Assembly: GCA_030145485.1 (NCBI GenBank) | Contig: JAQYVP010000032.1 | Span: 1-53,471, forward strand | DNA length: 53,471 bases | Direction of reading: 5' to 3' | DNA from: Chromatiales bacterium | Lineage (GTDB): Bacteria; Pseudomonadota; Gammaproteobacteria; Chromatiales; Chromatiaceae | Part shown: positions 9,658 to 18,403 of the stretch, piece by piece | Position numbering within the stretch: the first letter of the stretch is position 1 | Layout of the letters: each line of letters begins with the position of its first letter | The notes under the pieces: model-generated | Seen by the model: only the letters and a program-made list of their open reading frames with translations | Told to the model about the DNA's origin: nothing | Databases searched by the model: none | Program-made: the position numbers and the translations under genes

Positions 9658-11096
9658 CAATGCCATTAAGTTAAGCCGTAAGCTACCGGGTCCGCTTGTA
9701 ATTTTCCTGAAACCCGGGAACCCGCACCTCTTTCAAATTTCTTGGATACGATCGGTCATGGCGTACCGCCTCAACGCTTGATGCCATCCTCTTCAGTAAT
9801 GACCAGCAAAGCTCCAGAGGCGATGTCTGAAGGAATACCCGCACGATGCTGTTTTTCATCTTCGATATTGCGTTTGCAAAATTGACCTGATAGGCATGCT
9901 TCCTTTTCCGATAGCGCTCATCAGCCAGCCATTGGGCGAGAAAGACGAAGATCGACGCCATGTTTTGAGCAAAGATTTTGGCGTGAAAATCCTGCAGCAG
10001 GATCAGTGGCGAGCGGCCCGAGAAATTTTCGATCTCCATCCGCTGCTTTTCCCGTTTGTGGTTCTCCTCAACGCCCCATCGCTGCTGATACAGTTTGCCA
10101 AACCAACTTGCGGGATAAGCTGACTCGTCAGTGAGGGATGTCGTCAGTACCTCGATCTCCCCTGATTTCAGCATCACCCGAACGAGTCGGACGGGTATGG
10201 GAGCATCTGGAAGGTAGTATTCCCTGCATTGACGAGCGCTTTGTTTGCTGGGTTGCAGCATCACGGTCTGGCTCTTCTTTCCCGATGCGATGAACTGCTT
10301 CACTTCAGCATGAAAGTCGTGTTTGACCCGCGCACAGTAATGCCGATTCTCTTCATGGTGAAATGCAAACAACCAGAAAGCCGGATATCCGCGATCGTAA
10401 AGCACCAGGTCGTCTTCTTTCAGGTCGAGAAGATAATATGCCGCCAACTCTCTCTCAACTGGTACGATAGGACGCCATGTCAGCCTGAACCACAAGGTTG
10501 TTGAGCACATCGTAAAGCCTTGAGAAGCGCGCCAGCGGTACACCGCTACCTTTTGGTTGTCCGAAATAGTCAGCAATTTCATCCGTTTTTGGCAAACGTC
10601 CTGTCGAACCGTCGACGGCCAGCAGCCGGAAGCCATGCCATTGTCGCTGCCAGATCTGTTCTGTCACGCTGTCAAGGAGTCTGTCATTCAATTGAGCCAG
10701 TGATTCAGGGTTCAGTTTGCGTCTCGCCTGGCAAAAGGCGGAGGCAGAGATGTTTGATGTGGCTTTTCCACCATGCAATGTCTCGAAAAACTGGTCCAGC
10801 TCATCCTGGATTGTTCCTTTGCCGAAATTCAGTAGTAAGGGGATCAAGTGCGTCAGAGGGAGAGAGCGCTTTCGCGTAAAATCAGTATCCGTTTTTTGTG
10901 CTTTCTGTCGAAACTCATCAGAGCCAATAAATGCATTTATAGGCTTATATATATATTTTCAAATGACCTTCATGATACGGTTCTTGTCGGTGGTCTGTGA
11001 GAGTGTACTGCTCGGCATGAGTAATTCCTCGACGGGTGGAAAGCGGTAAATAATTATAGCAAATACAGACGGTTATGTGCTAGCTTAATGGCATTG
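9658..11096 (-). mobile_element. IS4-family insertion sequence with 10-bp target duplication
   Basis: Complete element of 1439 bp. The ends are 16-bp imperfect inverted repeats: left 9658-9673 CAATGCCATTAAGTTA, right 11081-11096, whose complement reads CAATGCCATTAAGCTA (15 of 16 match). The element is flanked by the exact direct repeat ACACTTACCT at 9648-9657 and 11097-11106, a 10-bp target duplication that fits the IS4 family. It sits between the divergent uridine kinase-like and manC genes. Removing it and one target copy leaves an original gap of about 183 bp between the starts. The exact target copies point to recent insertion, yet the transposase is frameshifted. Confidence 0.9.
9683..10847 (-). 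pseudogene. IS4-family transposase, frameshifted
   Basis: DDE transposase split into two frames. The first part starts at 10847 and contains the first catalytic Asp in LLAVDGSTGRLP; it stops at 10455 after ADMASYRTS. The second frame continues with ERELAAYYLLDLKEDDLVLYD (second Asp) and carries the IS4 YREK signature in YQQRWGVEENHKREK (Y-x2-R-x3-E-x6-K). One extra base near 10456-10460 explains the shift; removing one T restores TSEREL. Otherwise the protein looks complete at about 385 residues. Programmed frameshifting is not expected in this family and no slippery run is present. Confidence 0.85.
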
Positions 11097-11162
11097 ACAC
11101 TTACCTCTGTTCAAAGTGTTCGAACAATGTACATTTAAAAAAGCCCCACAATGGAGGAATCC

Positions 11163-12572
11163 ATGCTAATTCCTGTAATTATGGCCGGTGGTTCCGGAAC
11201 CCGTCTATGGCCTTTATCGCGACGCATGCTGCCTAAGCAGTTTCTCCCTCTCACCGGGGATCTGTCGATGCTGCAGCAGACCATCAAGCGTTTGGATGGA
11301 CTGGTCACAAGTTCCCCGCTAGTAGTCTGCAATGAGGAGCACCGTTTTCTAGCAGTGCAGCAGCTAACTGAGATCGGCAGTGAAGAGTATACAGTGGTGC
11401 TGGAGTCCAAGGGTCGCAACACAGCACCGGCGATCGCTGTGGCAGCGCTGATTGCTCTGGAGCAGGAAGACGATCCTTTAATGCTGGTACTTGCTGCGGA
11501 CCATATTATCTCCGATACGACCACGTTTCACGAAGCTGTTCGGCAGGCAGAAAAATTGGCCATGCAAGATCGTCTGGTCGCATTCGGGATAGTACCCAAT
11601 GCGCCAGAAACAGGGTATGGATATATTTGTCGAGGAGAAGCACTTGAAGAGGGTTTTCAAATAGCAAAGTTTGTCGAAAAGCCTGATCTGGAAAAGGCGC
11701 AAGAGTACCTTGACTCAGGCAAATATTACTGGAATAGCGGCATGTTTTTATTTCGGGCGCGACTTTACCTTGAGGAACTGGAGCGTTTGCGACCGGATAT
11801 TCTTTCGTCTTGCAGTGCTGCGGTCCAGCAAGGCCAGAAAGACATGGACTTTTTCCGACTTGATGAAAAAGTCTTCTCTGAATGTCCGGCTGAATCCATC
11901 GATTATGCAGTCATGGAAAAAACAGAAAAGGCCGCAGTCGTACCCTTGGATGCCGGGTGGAGTGATGTGGGCAGTTGGTCGGCGCTGTGGGAACTTGATT
12001 CCAAGGATGAGCAGAAAAATGCCACGCACGGCGATGTGATGTTGTTCGATACAAAAAATAGTCTTGTACATGGGGAAAACAGGCTGGTGACCATGGTTGG
12101 CGTCGATGGCTTGGTGGTGATCGAGACCAAAGATGCCGTGCTCGTAGCGGACAAGTCACAAGCGCAGAATGTTAAGAGTATTATCGAACGCTTGCGGGAA
12201 GAAGAGAGGCCTGAAGATCAACATCACCGCGTGATGTACCGGCCATGGGGAAGTTTCGACTCCATCGAAGAGGGGGAACGATTCAAGGTCAAGCGTATAA
12301 CCGTGAATCCAGGAGAAAAGCTCTCAGTCCAGATGCATCATCACCGTGCAGAGCACTGGATCGTGGTTGTAGGCACGGCCATGGTGACAAAAGGTGATGA
12401 AACGACTCTTCTTACGGAAAACGAGTCGATCTATATGCCTGTGGGTGAAGTGCATGCGCTCGAGAATCCAGGCGTGATACCACTTGAAATTATCGAAGTG
12501 CAAACCGGTAGTTACCTAGGTGAAGATGATATCGTCCGTTTTGATGACCGCTATGGTCGGGCCGAGGATTGA
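11163..12572 (+). CDS. manC: Mannose-1-phosphate guanylyltransferase/mannose-6-phosphate isomerase
   Basis: 469-residue type II bifunctional enzyme that makes GDP-mannose from mannose-1-phosphate and interconverts mannose-6-P and fructose-6-P. The N-terminal nucleotidyltransferase has [12 protein letters not shown] (9-20) and PKQF (24-27). The C-terminal cupin isomerase has [19 protein letters not shown], then [19 protein letters not shown] and the final FDDRYGR. An ATG at 11151 is in frame, but the GGAGG at 11153-11157 sits 5 nt before the ATG at 11163, and MLIPVI is the usual ManC start. It is the first gene of the plus-strand polysaccharide operon. manB follows after 5 nt. Confidence 0.95.
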   Translation: MLIPVIMAGGSGTRLWPLSRRMLPKQFLPLTGDLSMLQQTIKRLDGLVTSSPLVVCNEEHRFLAVQQLTEIGSEEYTVVLESKGRNTAPAIAVAALIALEQEDDPLMLVLAADHIISDTTTFHEAVRQAEKLAMQDRLVAFGIVPNAPETGYGYICRGEALEEGFQIAKFVEKPDLEKAQEYLDSGKYYWNSGMFLFRARLYLEELERLRPDILSSCSAAVQQGQKDMDFFRLDEKVFSECPAESIDYAVMEKTEKAAVVPLDAGWSDVGSWSALWELDSKDEQKNATHGDVMLFDTKNSLVHGENRLVTMVGVDGLVVIETKDAVLVADKSQAQNVKSIIERLREEERPEDQHHRVMYRPWGSFDSIEEGERFKVKRITVNPGEKLSVQMHHHRAEHWIVVVGTAMVTKGDETTLLTENESIYMPVGEVHALENPGVIPLEIIEVQTGSYLGEDDIVRFDDRYGRAED

Positions 12573-12577
12573 TTTGT

Positions 12578-14065
12578 ATGCAAGTCTCTATAGCAGAGTT
12601 AATGAGGCATTCAGGAGTCGGTTTTGGTACTAGTGGGGCCCGGGGATTGGTCGAGTCCATGACCGACGAAATCTGCTACCTCTACGTTCTCGCTTTTCTT
12701 CAGCACCTGGAGCATAGTCAGATCGTCTCGAAAGGCACCAAGGTCGCGGTTGCAGGTGATTTTCGTCCGAGCACCCCGGGGATTATCGCAGCTTGCATCA
12801 AGGCAGTGAATGATGCAGGTTTTCAGGTGGTATTCTGCGGATTCATCCCATCACCGGCGGTAGCATTCTTCGGGATAGAGCGGCAGATTCCATCCATTAT
12901 GATAACAGGGAGCCATATCCCGGATGATCGAAACGGAATCAAGTTTAATAAGCCGCAGGGTGAGATCCTGAAAGCAGACGAACAAGCTATCCGTGGTCAG
13001 CTGGTCGCGATTCCCGAGCAACTTTTCGACAGCAATGGCAAATTTCGGCAGGCGCAAGGCCTGCCTGCCGAAGATTCATCCGCAAGGAACCTGTACATTA
13101 GACGGTTTTGCAATTTTTTCGAAAGGGGTTGCCTGGAAGGATTGCGCGTCGGTGTCTATCAACACTCCAGCATCAGTAGGGATATCTTATTCGAGATTCT
13201 CGAATCATTAGGTGCAGATGTGATAGCACTCGGAAGGTCGGAATCGTTCGTGCCAGTCGATACCGAAGCCATCAGAAATGAAGACATCCGATTGGCAAAG
13301 GTGTGGGCGAAGGAGCATCAGCTGGATAGTATCGTCTCAACCGATGGTGATGGAGATCGCCCGTTAATCAGCGATGAAACCGGGGAATGGCTTCGTGGGG
13401 ATATCGCAGGGATCTTGTGTGCCCGTTACTTGCAGGCCCGGGTGGTCGTTACTCCTGTAAGCAGCAATAGCGCTGTCGAAAAATCAAAACTGTTTCACCA
13501 GGTAATACGTACACAAATCGGTTCGCCTTATGTTATTGTAGGGATGGAAGAGGCGATGACTGCAGGTAACAGGCGTGTCATAGGATATGAGGCCAATGGA
13601 GGTTTGCTGCAAGCAGACAGCCTCGGCTTGAATGGGCGTAATCTTTCAGCGTTGCCGACGCGAGATGCGGTGATTGTAATACTCGCTGTTCTGCTGATGA
13701 GTCATGAGCAGGGTCTTCCTATCTCCTCGCTGGTCGGCTCTTTGCCGCATCGTTACACATACAGTGACCGTCTCACAAATTTTCCTACCGAAACCAGTCA
13801 GGCACGGCTGGCGAAGATAACAGGGGCTGATGATCAGAATGCACGCGACCAAGTATTATATATCTTTGACGATCAGTTTGGTGATGTACTGAATATAGAC
13901 AAGACGGATGGCGTGCGAGTTACTTTTTCAAATGGCGAAGTAGTGCACCTGCGCACATCAGGCAACGCTCCCGAGTTACGTTGTTATACTGAAGCCGCCA
14001 ACCCTGCTCGTGCAAAAGAGATCAACGCTTATTGCATGCGGATTCTGGATCAATGGAGGAGTTGA
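12578..14065 (+). CDS. manB: Phosphomannomutase/phosphoglucomutase-family protein
   Basis: 495-residue alpha-D-phosphohexomutase, converting mannose-6-phosphate to mannose-1-phosphate for ManC. The N-terminal FGTSGARG loop, active-site serine loop TGSHIPDDRNG (Ser about 112), metal-binding DGDGDRP, sugar-binding GYEANGG and phosphate-binding RTSGNAPELR are all present. The serine loop has Ile where many family members have Asn (TGSHNP/TASHNP). I chose the ATG at 12578, with GAGGA about 9 nt upstream, over an in-frame TTG at 12569 that would overlap manC. The two genes are plainly in one operon. Confidence 0.92.
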   Translation: MQVSIAELMRHSGVGFGTSGARGLVESMTDEICYLYVLAFLQHLEHSQIVSKGTKVAVAGDFRPSTPGIIAACIKAVNDAGFQVVFCGFIPSPAVAFFGIERQIPSIMITGSHIPDDRNGIKFNKPQGEILKADEQAIRGQLVAIPEQLFDSNGKFRQAQGLPAEDSSARNLYIRRFCNFFERGCLEGLRVGVYQHSSISRDILFEILESLGADVIALGRSESFVPVDTEAIRNEDIRLAKVWAKEHQLDSIVSTDGDGDRPLISDETGEWLRGDIAGILCARYLQARVVVTPVSSNSAVEKSKLFHQVIRTQIGSPYVIVGMEEAMTAGNRRVIGYEANGGLLQADSLGLNGRNLSALPTRDAVIVILAVLLMSHEQGLPISSLVGSLPHRYTYSDRLTNFPTETSQARLAKITGADDQNARDQVLYIFDDQFGDVLNIDKTDGVRVTFSNGEVVHLRTSGNAPELRCYTEAANPARAKEINAYCMRILDQWRS

Positions 14066-14442
14066 ACGGCGCGGCATTTGTGCTTGAAACCGATGTCTGG
14101 AGTTGACATGACATCCCCACAAGGTTGGCGTCGGCGATGCTGCATTGATTACCCCTGATAATTGAGAGCTCAGGATTCAGAATGCAATCTGGTAATATAA
14201 TAAAGTACGGGATGTAAAACGGCGCAATCATAGAACAGCGTGACAAGGGGGGGCTTTATCTGGTGAGGTGCGTGAGCAAAACGGGAATATCTCCACACTT
14301 CGATCACACCCTTTGCAGCCTTATCGATCATGAGAACCGTGTAGCGCCTGTTGTGCGTGGTTAGTTTGTTGATACTTAACTCATTCCCTGCAGAAAAGCA
14401 GGATGTCTAACAGGTAACCTGCAAGATGAGAGATCTTCTTTC
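14066..14442. other. Intergenic gap inside polysaccharide operon
   Basis: 377 nt without a recognisable gene. A GG-N10-GC pattern (TTGGCG at 14125 and GC at 14139-14140) loosely resembles a -24/-12 promoter but lacks the rest of the consensus. No strong terminator is seen. The downstream genes may have their own promoter here. Confidence 0.4.
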
Positions 14443-15825
14443 ATGGCCAAATCACCCCTAGAGATACCGGGACCTTTAGGCTCCTCACGCACGCGTAGCT
14501 GGTTGGCCGGCTTTCGGCGAAGGACCCATCCAATACTTGCAATACTTGGTGAATTTCTCCCACGCTCCCTCGATTTCCTCATCAGCATTATTGTCCTCCT
14601 ACTGCTGTCACCAGTTCTGCTGTTGCGTGCACTCTGGAGTCTTTATCAGACGGGTGACGTGCTGACAGGGGACACCCTGATCGGCCGGCACCGGATGCCT
14701 TTCCGTCGTCTCCGCTTCGCCGGGAAGGGGCGATTTCGCAAGCTCATTGTGTGGCTGAATGTGTTTCGGGGCGACATGGCCATCGTTGGACCTCGACCAC
14801 TGGATGCCGAGGAGGCCAGCACTATTCCCGTCGAAGATTTCGTTCGCTTCGCGGTTAGGCCGGGCATGATTTCTCTCTTTGGAGTCCGAAGCCGGATTGG
14901 TCTGGCTCACGATGCCGAGTCTGTAATGGACCGTGAGCAGTACTATATGCAAACGGTGCGCGGCGACTTGGGTCTTGCGGCGCGTTCAGCAGTGTCTGGA
15001 GTCCTCGGCGGGAGCAGTACTGCTCGGCTGGAGATGCCTCCGGTTCTGAATTTTTTCGGGGTACCCGTCGTTAACACTACCATGAATGAGGCAGTGGATT
15101 GGGTTATCGTTAATGCGACCGGGACAAAAAAACGGTTAATGTTTTTTGTAAACCCAGATTGCCTCAATATAGCCTGGAAGAATGCGGATTACCGTGCCGC
15201 TTTGAAAAATGCGGACCGTGTTTTGCCCGATGGCATCGGCATCCACCTCGGTTGTCGGATGCTCAGGAAGGCTTTGCAGGCTAATGTCAACGGCACGGAT
15301 ATGTTCCCGCAGCTGTGTGAGGCGGCAGCCCGAGAGCAGTTGCCGGTTTACCTCCTTGGCGCAAGCCCCGGCATCGCGGAAGCAGTGGCGAATAATATGA
15401 TTCAACGTTACCCGGAATTGAAAGTCGTCGGTACGAGAGACGGTTATTTTGAGCCGTCACAAGAACAGGCAATAGTTGATGCTATCAACAATTCAGGGGC
15501 ATGTATTTTGCTTGTGGCATTCGGCGCGCCACATCAGGAACTCTGGTTGCGGCGCTGGCGGGAGCAATTGGCGCCGTCGGTCGGTATAGGTGTCGGCGGA
15601 TTATTCGACTTCTATTCCGGTCGTATCCCGCGAGCTCCGGGATGGATGCGTGAGATGGGACTGGAATGGGTTTTCCGCTTGATACAAGAACCAAGTCGCA
15701 TGTGGCGCCGTTACATTATCGGTAACCCGCTTTTTCTGTTTCGGGTCAGGCACCAGGCAAAGAACCCGGATAAATTTCCACTGCCGGAAGGGGGCCATGC
15801 GACAGACTCCTTCTACCGGCACTGA
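14443..15825 (+). CDS. Fusion: sugar transferase domain + WecG/TagA/CpsF glycosyltransferase
   Basis: 460-residue fusion. The N-terminal ~190 residues are a shortened bacterial sugar transferase (undecaprenyl-phosphate hexose-1-P transferase-like). They hold one membrane segment (about 44-66), the motif FRGDMAIVGPRPL and VRPGMISLFGVRSR. The C-terminal ~240 residues are a complete WecG/TagA/CpsF (GT26) domain with MFFVNPDCLNIAW, LPDGIGIHLG, NGTDMFPQLC, YLLGASPGIAEAV, AFGAPHQELW and GLFDFYSGRIPRAPGWMR. It could start a lipid-linked unit and add the second sugar in one polypeptide. The sugar-transferase half lacks some of the canonical N-terminal helix, so its activity is uncertain. First of three consecutive sugar-transferase-domain genes. 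Confidence 0.88.
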   Translation: MAKSPLEIPGPLGSSRTRSWLAGFRRRTHPILAILGEFLPRSLDFLISIIVLLLLSPVLLLRALWSLYQTGDVLTGDTLIGRHRMPFRRLRFAGKGRFRKLIVWLNVFRGDMAIVGPRPLDAEEASTIPVEDFVRFAVRPGMISLFGVRSRIGLAHDAESVMDREQYYMQTVRGDLGLAARSAVSGVLGGSSTARLEMPPVLNFFGVPVVNTTMNEAVDWVIVNATGTKKRLMFFVNPDCLNIAWKNADYRAALKNADRVLPDGIGIHLGCRMLRKALQANVNGTDMFPQLCEAAAREQLPVYLLGASPGIAEAVANNMIQRYPELKVVGTRDGYFEPSQEQAIVDAINNSGACILLVAFGAPHQELWLRRWREQLAPSVGIGVGGLFDFYSGRIPRAPGWMREMGLEWVFRLIQEPSRMWRRYIIGNPLFLFRVRHQAKNPDKFPLPEGGHATDSFYRH

Positions 15826-15856
15826 CGATAGGTTTTTTTCACCGAGTAGGTAAGTG

Positions 15857-16591
15857 ATGGACGAGAAAACACATGAACAAGAATTGCGCGAACTACTGTT
15901 GGCGCGTTACGGCAATATCGACCAGTCGTCATTCAGGCACAAGTTACGCTTTTACTTCAAGCAACTCGGTTGGTTTACTGTCGTCAAGGGAGCTTACCTT
16001 GCCAAGCGGTTGCTTGATATCGTTGTATCCGCAGTTCTGCTGATACTACTTCTCCCGGTGTTCTTGGGTGTGGCCCTCGCCATACGAATCGAGGATCCAG
16101 GGCCTATCCTCTTCAAGCAGACGCGTGTCGGGCGCTGGGGAGGATTGTTCACCATGTGGAAGTTCCGATCCATGTATACTGATGCGGATGAGAGGAAGAA
16201 GGAACTTATGGCACGGAATGAAATGGATGGAGGTGTTCTTTTCAAGATGAAGGATGACCCGCGCATTACGAAGGTTGGCCGTATTATCCGAAAAACCTCC
16301 ATCGACGAACTTCCACAACTGTGGAACGTCTTGAAGGGGGAGATGTCCTTGGTGGGGCCACGGCCTCCGGTACCTCTGGAGGTCGATCAGTACTCTCTGG
16401 CTGACCGGCGTCGTCTTGAGGTCATTCCCGGGATCACTTGTATCTGGCAGGTCTCGGGTCGCTCGGATATTCCATTTGACCAGCAGGTTGAACTCGATGT
16501 CCAGTACATCGAGTCTCAATCGTTTTGGAACGACATCAGGATACTGGTAAAGACGGTGCCAGCTCTTCTCTTGGGCACCGGCGCTTATTAA
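15857..16591 (+). CDS. Exopolysaccharide sugar transferase (polyprenyl-P hexose-1-P transferase)
   Basis: 244-residue monotopic phosphoglycosyl transferase that likely starts the repeat unit by moving hexose-1-P to undecaprenyl phosphate. It shows KRLLDIVVSAVLLILLLPVF (membrane helix), GPILFKQTRVG, FTMWKFRSM, KVGRIIRKTSIDELPQLWNV, GEMSLVGPRPP, PGITCIWQVSGRSDI and DVQYI. The catalytic Asp-Glu pair is in the SIDELPQ motif, and all conserved blocks are intact, making this the canonical member of the three. I chose the ATG at 15857, with AGG 6 nt upstream, over the overlapping GTG. It follows the fusion gene after about 31 nt. Confidence 0.93.
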   Translation: MDEKTHEQELRELLLARYGNIDQSSFRHKLRFYFKQLGWFTVVKGAYLAKRLLDIVVSAVLLILLLPVFLGVALAIRIEDPGPILFKQTRVGRWGGLFTMWKFRSMYTDADERKKELMARNEMDGGVLFKMKDDPRITKVGRIIRKTSIDELPQLWNVLKGEMSLVGPRPPVPLEVDQYSLADRRRLEVIPGITCIWQVSGRSDIPFDQQVELDVQYIESQSFWNDIRILVKTVPALLLGTGAY

Positions 16592-16606
16592 GGGAGTAGA
16601 CAGGGT

Positions 16607-18070
16607 ATGCTTGCACTTGTATTTGCAGATCGTTTGGGGGCCGAATTGGCACCTCTCACAGAAAAGTTCTCTGTTCCCATGCTTCCGGTTGCCGGGAAAG
16701 AGTTGTTGATCTATTCGATTGAAGAGCTGGTTGCAGCTGGAATCCGCGATTTGGTGATCGTTGTCACCGCTCACGGCGAACAGATCGGGGCATCTACTCT
16801 CGGAGATGGAGAGCGCTGGGGGTGCAGTATTCGTTATGTGCTGAGTCGCGGTGAAGAAGCTCCCTCCGACGTTTGGCATCGTTTGAATTTGGGTGAAGGG
16901 AAAGCGTTACTCGTGCTGCGCGGCGATGTAATGCGTACTCCGGTTGCGGGAGAGTTTCTGGAACAGGCCGAGACTCAGGCTGGCAATTTTGCTTTCTGTG
17001 GTCATGAAGATACACGGGGAAACCTACTTCACCTGCATCCTGATTTCCCGAACGTAAGTAGTTTGCTCGACACCCTGCGCTGGGAAAGTCCATCGCAGCA
17101 ACCTGAAGAGGGACATTGTGACTGCGAAATCGGCGTCCTGAACAGTCTGGAAGATCTTCCAGCATTCCACCGGGCCAATCTGGACGTGATTGCCGGACGA
17201 TTCCCCGGCCTGAGCGTTTCCGGACGTATCGTTGCATTAGGCCTCCATGCAGGCCGTGGCGCCAAGGTTTATTCCAAGAGCCTCAAGAAAGGAGTGGCTT
17301 ATGTAGGCGCCAACAGTCGTATCCATCCGGAAGCAGAGTTTGTCGGTGAGGTGGTTGTGGGTCGAGACGTCTTGGTGGACCGGGCTGCTACCATCCGTGA
17401 CAGCGTGATGCTGCCGCAAACCTATGTGGGCGAGCTGGTCGAAGTCGCTAATGCCATTGTTTCGAGCAACTATCTGATCCGGGTTGATACAGGAGCAATA
17501 CTCAAGATCAGCGATGCGTTTCTTCTTGGCAATCTCGGTGGCAAGGAGGGGCGTTCGAGCACCTCTCTGTGGGATCGTCTGACTGGTATCTTGCTGCTTG
17601 TGCTCTCGCTTCCCTTATGGCCGATTGCTGCTGTCGCAGCGGGGTTCGCCGGTGGTGCACCGATGATAAGAAGCAAAATTCTTGTCGGTAATCGTTCGCC
17701 ACATTCAGTAACAGAGAGTACATCAAATAGATTTACGGCGAGACACTGGAGCACCACGGTGCCGGTGTTGCGCTACCTCCCAAGACTGCTGGCGGTGATT
17801 CAGGGGAATTTACGTCTGGTGGGCGTTGCACCACTCTCGCCGAAAGAGTCTGAATCCCGGACGGAGGAGTGGCAGATGGTACGCGATCAGGTGCCCGTCG
17901 GTCTTTTGGGGCCTACACAGCTAAATCTATCTGAAAATTCGCCGTTGGAAGAGCGTTTATTGAGTGACGCCTTTTATGTTCGAGAACAGAGCCTGCGGAA
18001 GAATCTACGGTATTTGCTGCAGGGATTGAAAATGCTTTTCAATGGTGCGGCATGGAGGCTGGATGCATGA
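16607..18070 (+). CDS. Tripartite protein: nucleotidyltransferase-like, hexapeptide repeats, degenerate sugar transferase
   Basis: 487 residues with three regions. The N-terminal ~230 residues resemble a sugar nucleotidyltransferase (PLTEKFSVPMLPVAGKELLI, YSIEELVAAGI), but the GxGTRL nucleotide loop is replaced by VFADRLGAELA, so catalysis is doubtful. Residues about 230-305 have hexapeptide-like turns (IHPEAEFVGEVVVGRDVLVD). The C-terminal ~170 residues have a membrane helix (LTGILLLVLSLPLWPIAAV) and a sugar-transferase relic, IQGNLRLVGVAPL, in place of GDMSLVGPRPL; the SIDELPQ-type motif is missing. It may be a regulatory or scaffold partner of the preceding transferase. AGGGAG precedes the ATG. 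No standard name fits. Confidence 0.75.
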   Translation: MLALVFADRLGAELAPLTEKFSVPMLPVAGKELLIYSIEELVAAGIRDLVIVVTAHGEQIGASTLGDGERWGCSIRYVLSRGEEAPSDVWHRLNLGEGKALLVLRGDVMRTPVAGEFLEQAETQAGNFAFCGHEDTRGNLLHLHPDFPNVSSLLDTLRWESPSQQPEEGHCDCEIGVLNSLEDLPAFHRANLDVIAGRFPGLSVSGRIVALGLHAGRGAKVYSKSLKKGVAYVGANSRIHPEAEFVGEVVVGRDVLVDRAATIRDSVMLPQTYVGELVEVANAIVSSNYLIRVDTGAILKISDAFLLGNLGGKEGRSSTSLWDRLTGILLLVLSLPLWPIAAVAAGFAGGAPMIRSKILVGNRSPHSVTESTSNRFTARHWSTTVPVLRYLPRLLAVIQGNLRLVGVAPLSPKESESRTEEWQMVRDQVPVGLLGPTQLNLSENSPLEERLLSDAFYVREQSLRKNLRYLLQGLKMLFNGAAWRLDA

Positions 18071-18403
18071 ATGGAGTTCATGATCTAAGTGACTTTTTGT
18101 GGGCATAGTTCTCCTTGTCGAAAATGTGAAACAGGCGAACTGCTAGCGACTCTTCATCTGCCTTAAATATTCAGGCTCCTAGGGAATCTCTGAATGAACC
18201 GACGGGATGGGGCGGGCGGGGGAAGGACAGGACTTATGTCTGGTATGACGCATCGAATCTTATTTCTTTCCCCGTTGAAACACTTGTAGGAAGGCTCTGT
18301 TCGAGTCGCGCAGCGATTCGGGAAGAGTTTCCCTGGAATACTCAGGTTCACTGTGTAGCTTCACAATTGAGAACCGCTTTATACAGGCATTGACCAGGCA
18401 CAG
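18071..18403. other. Intergenic gap with dispersed-repeat half copy
   Basis: 333 nt with no gene recognised. It holds TAGGGAATCTCTGAA ending in GGGATG (18180-18209), close to a sequence at 42285-42314. No clear terminator is seen. Confidence 0.4.

Noticed and set aside
11094-11122. TTGACA formed exactly at the IS4 end/target junction, a possible hybrid -35 for manC
   Set aside because: No -10-like hexamer lies 16-18 bp downstream (GTGTTC region), so a hybrid promoter is not supported.
14125-14140. GG-N10-GC pattern as a sigma-54 promoter
   Set aside because: Only the GG and GC match; the CAC and TT of the consensus are missing, and no dyad array is upstream.
16046-16879. 277-codon minus-strand frame across two sugar-transferase genes
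   Set aside because: It runs opposite conserved motifs of both genes and shows no family features.
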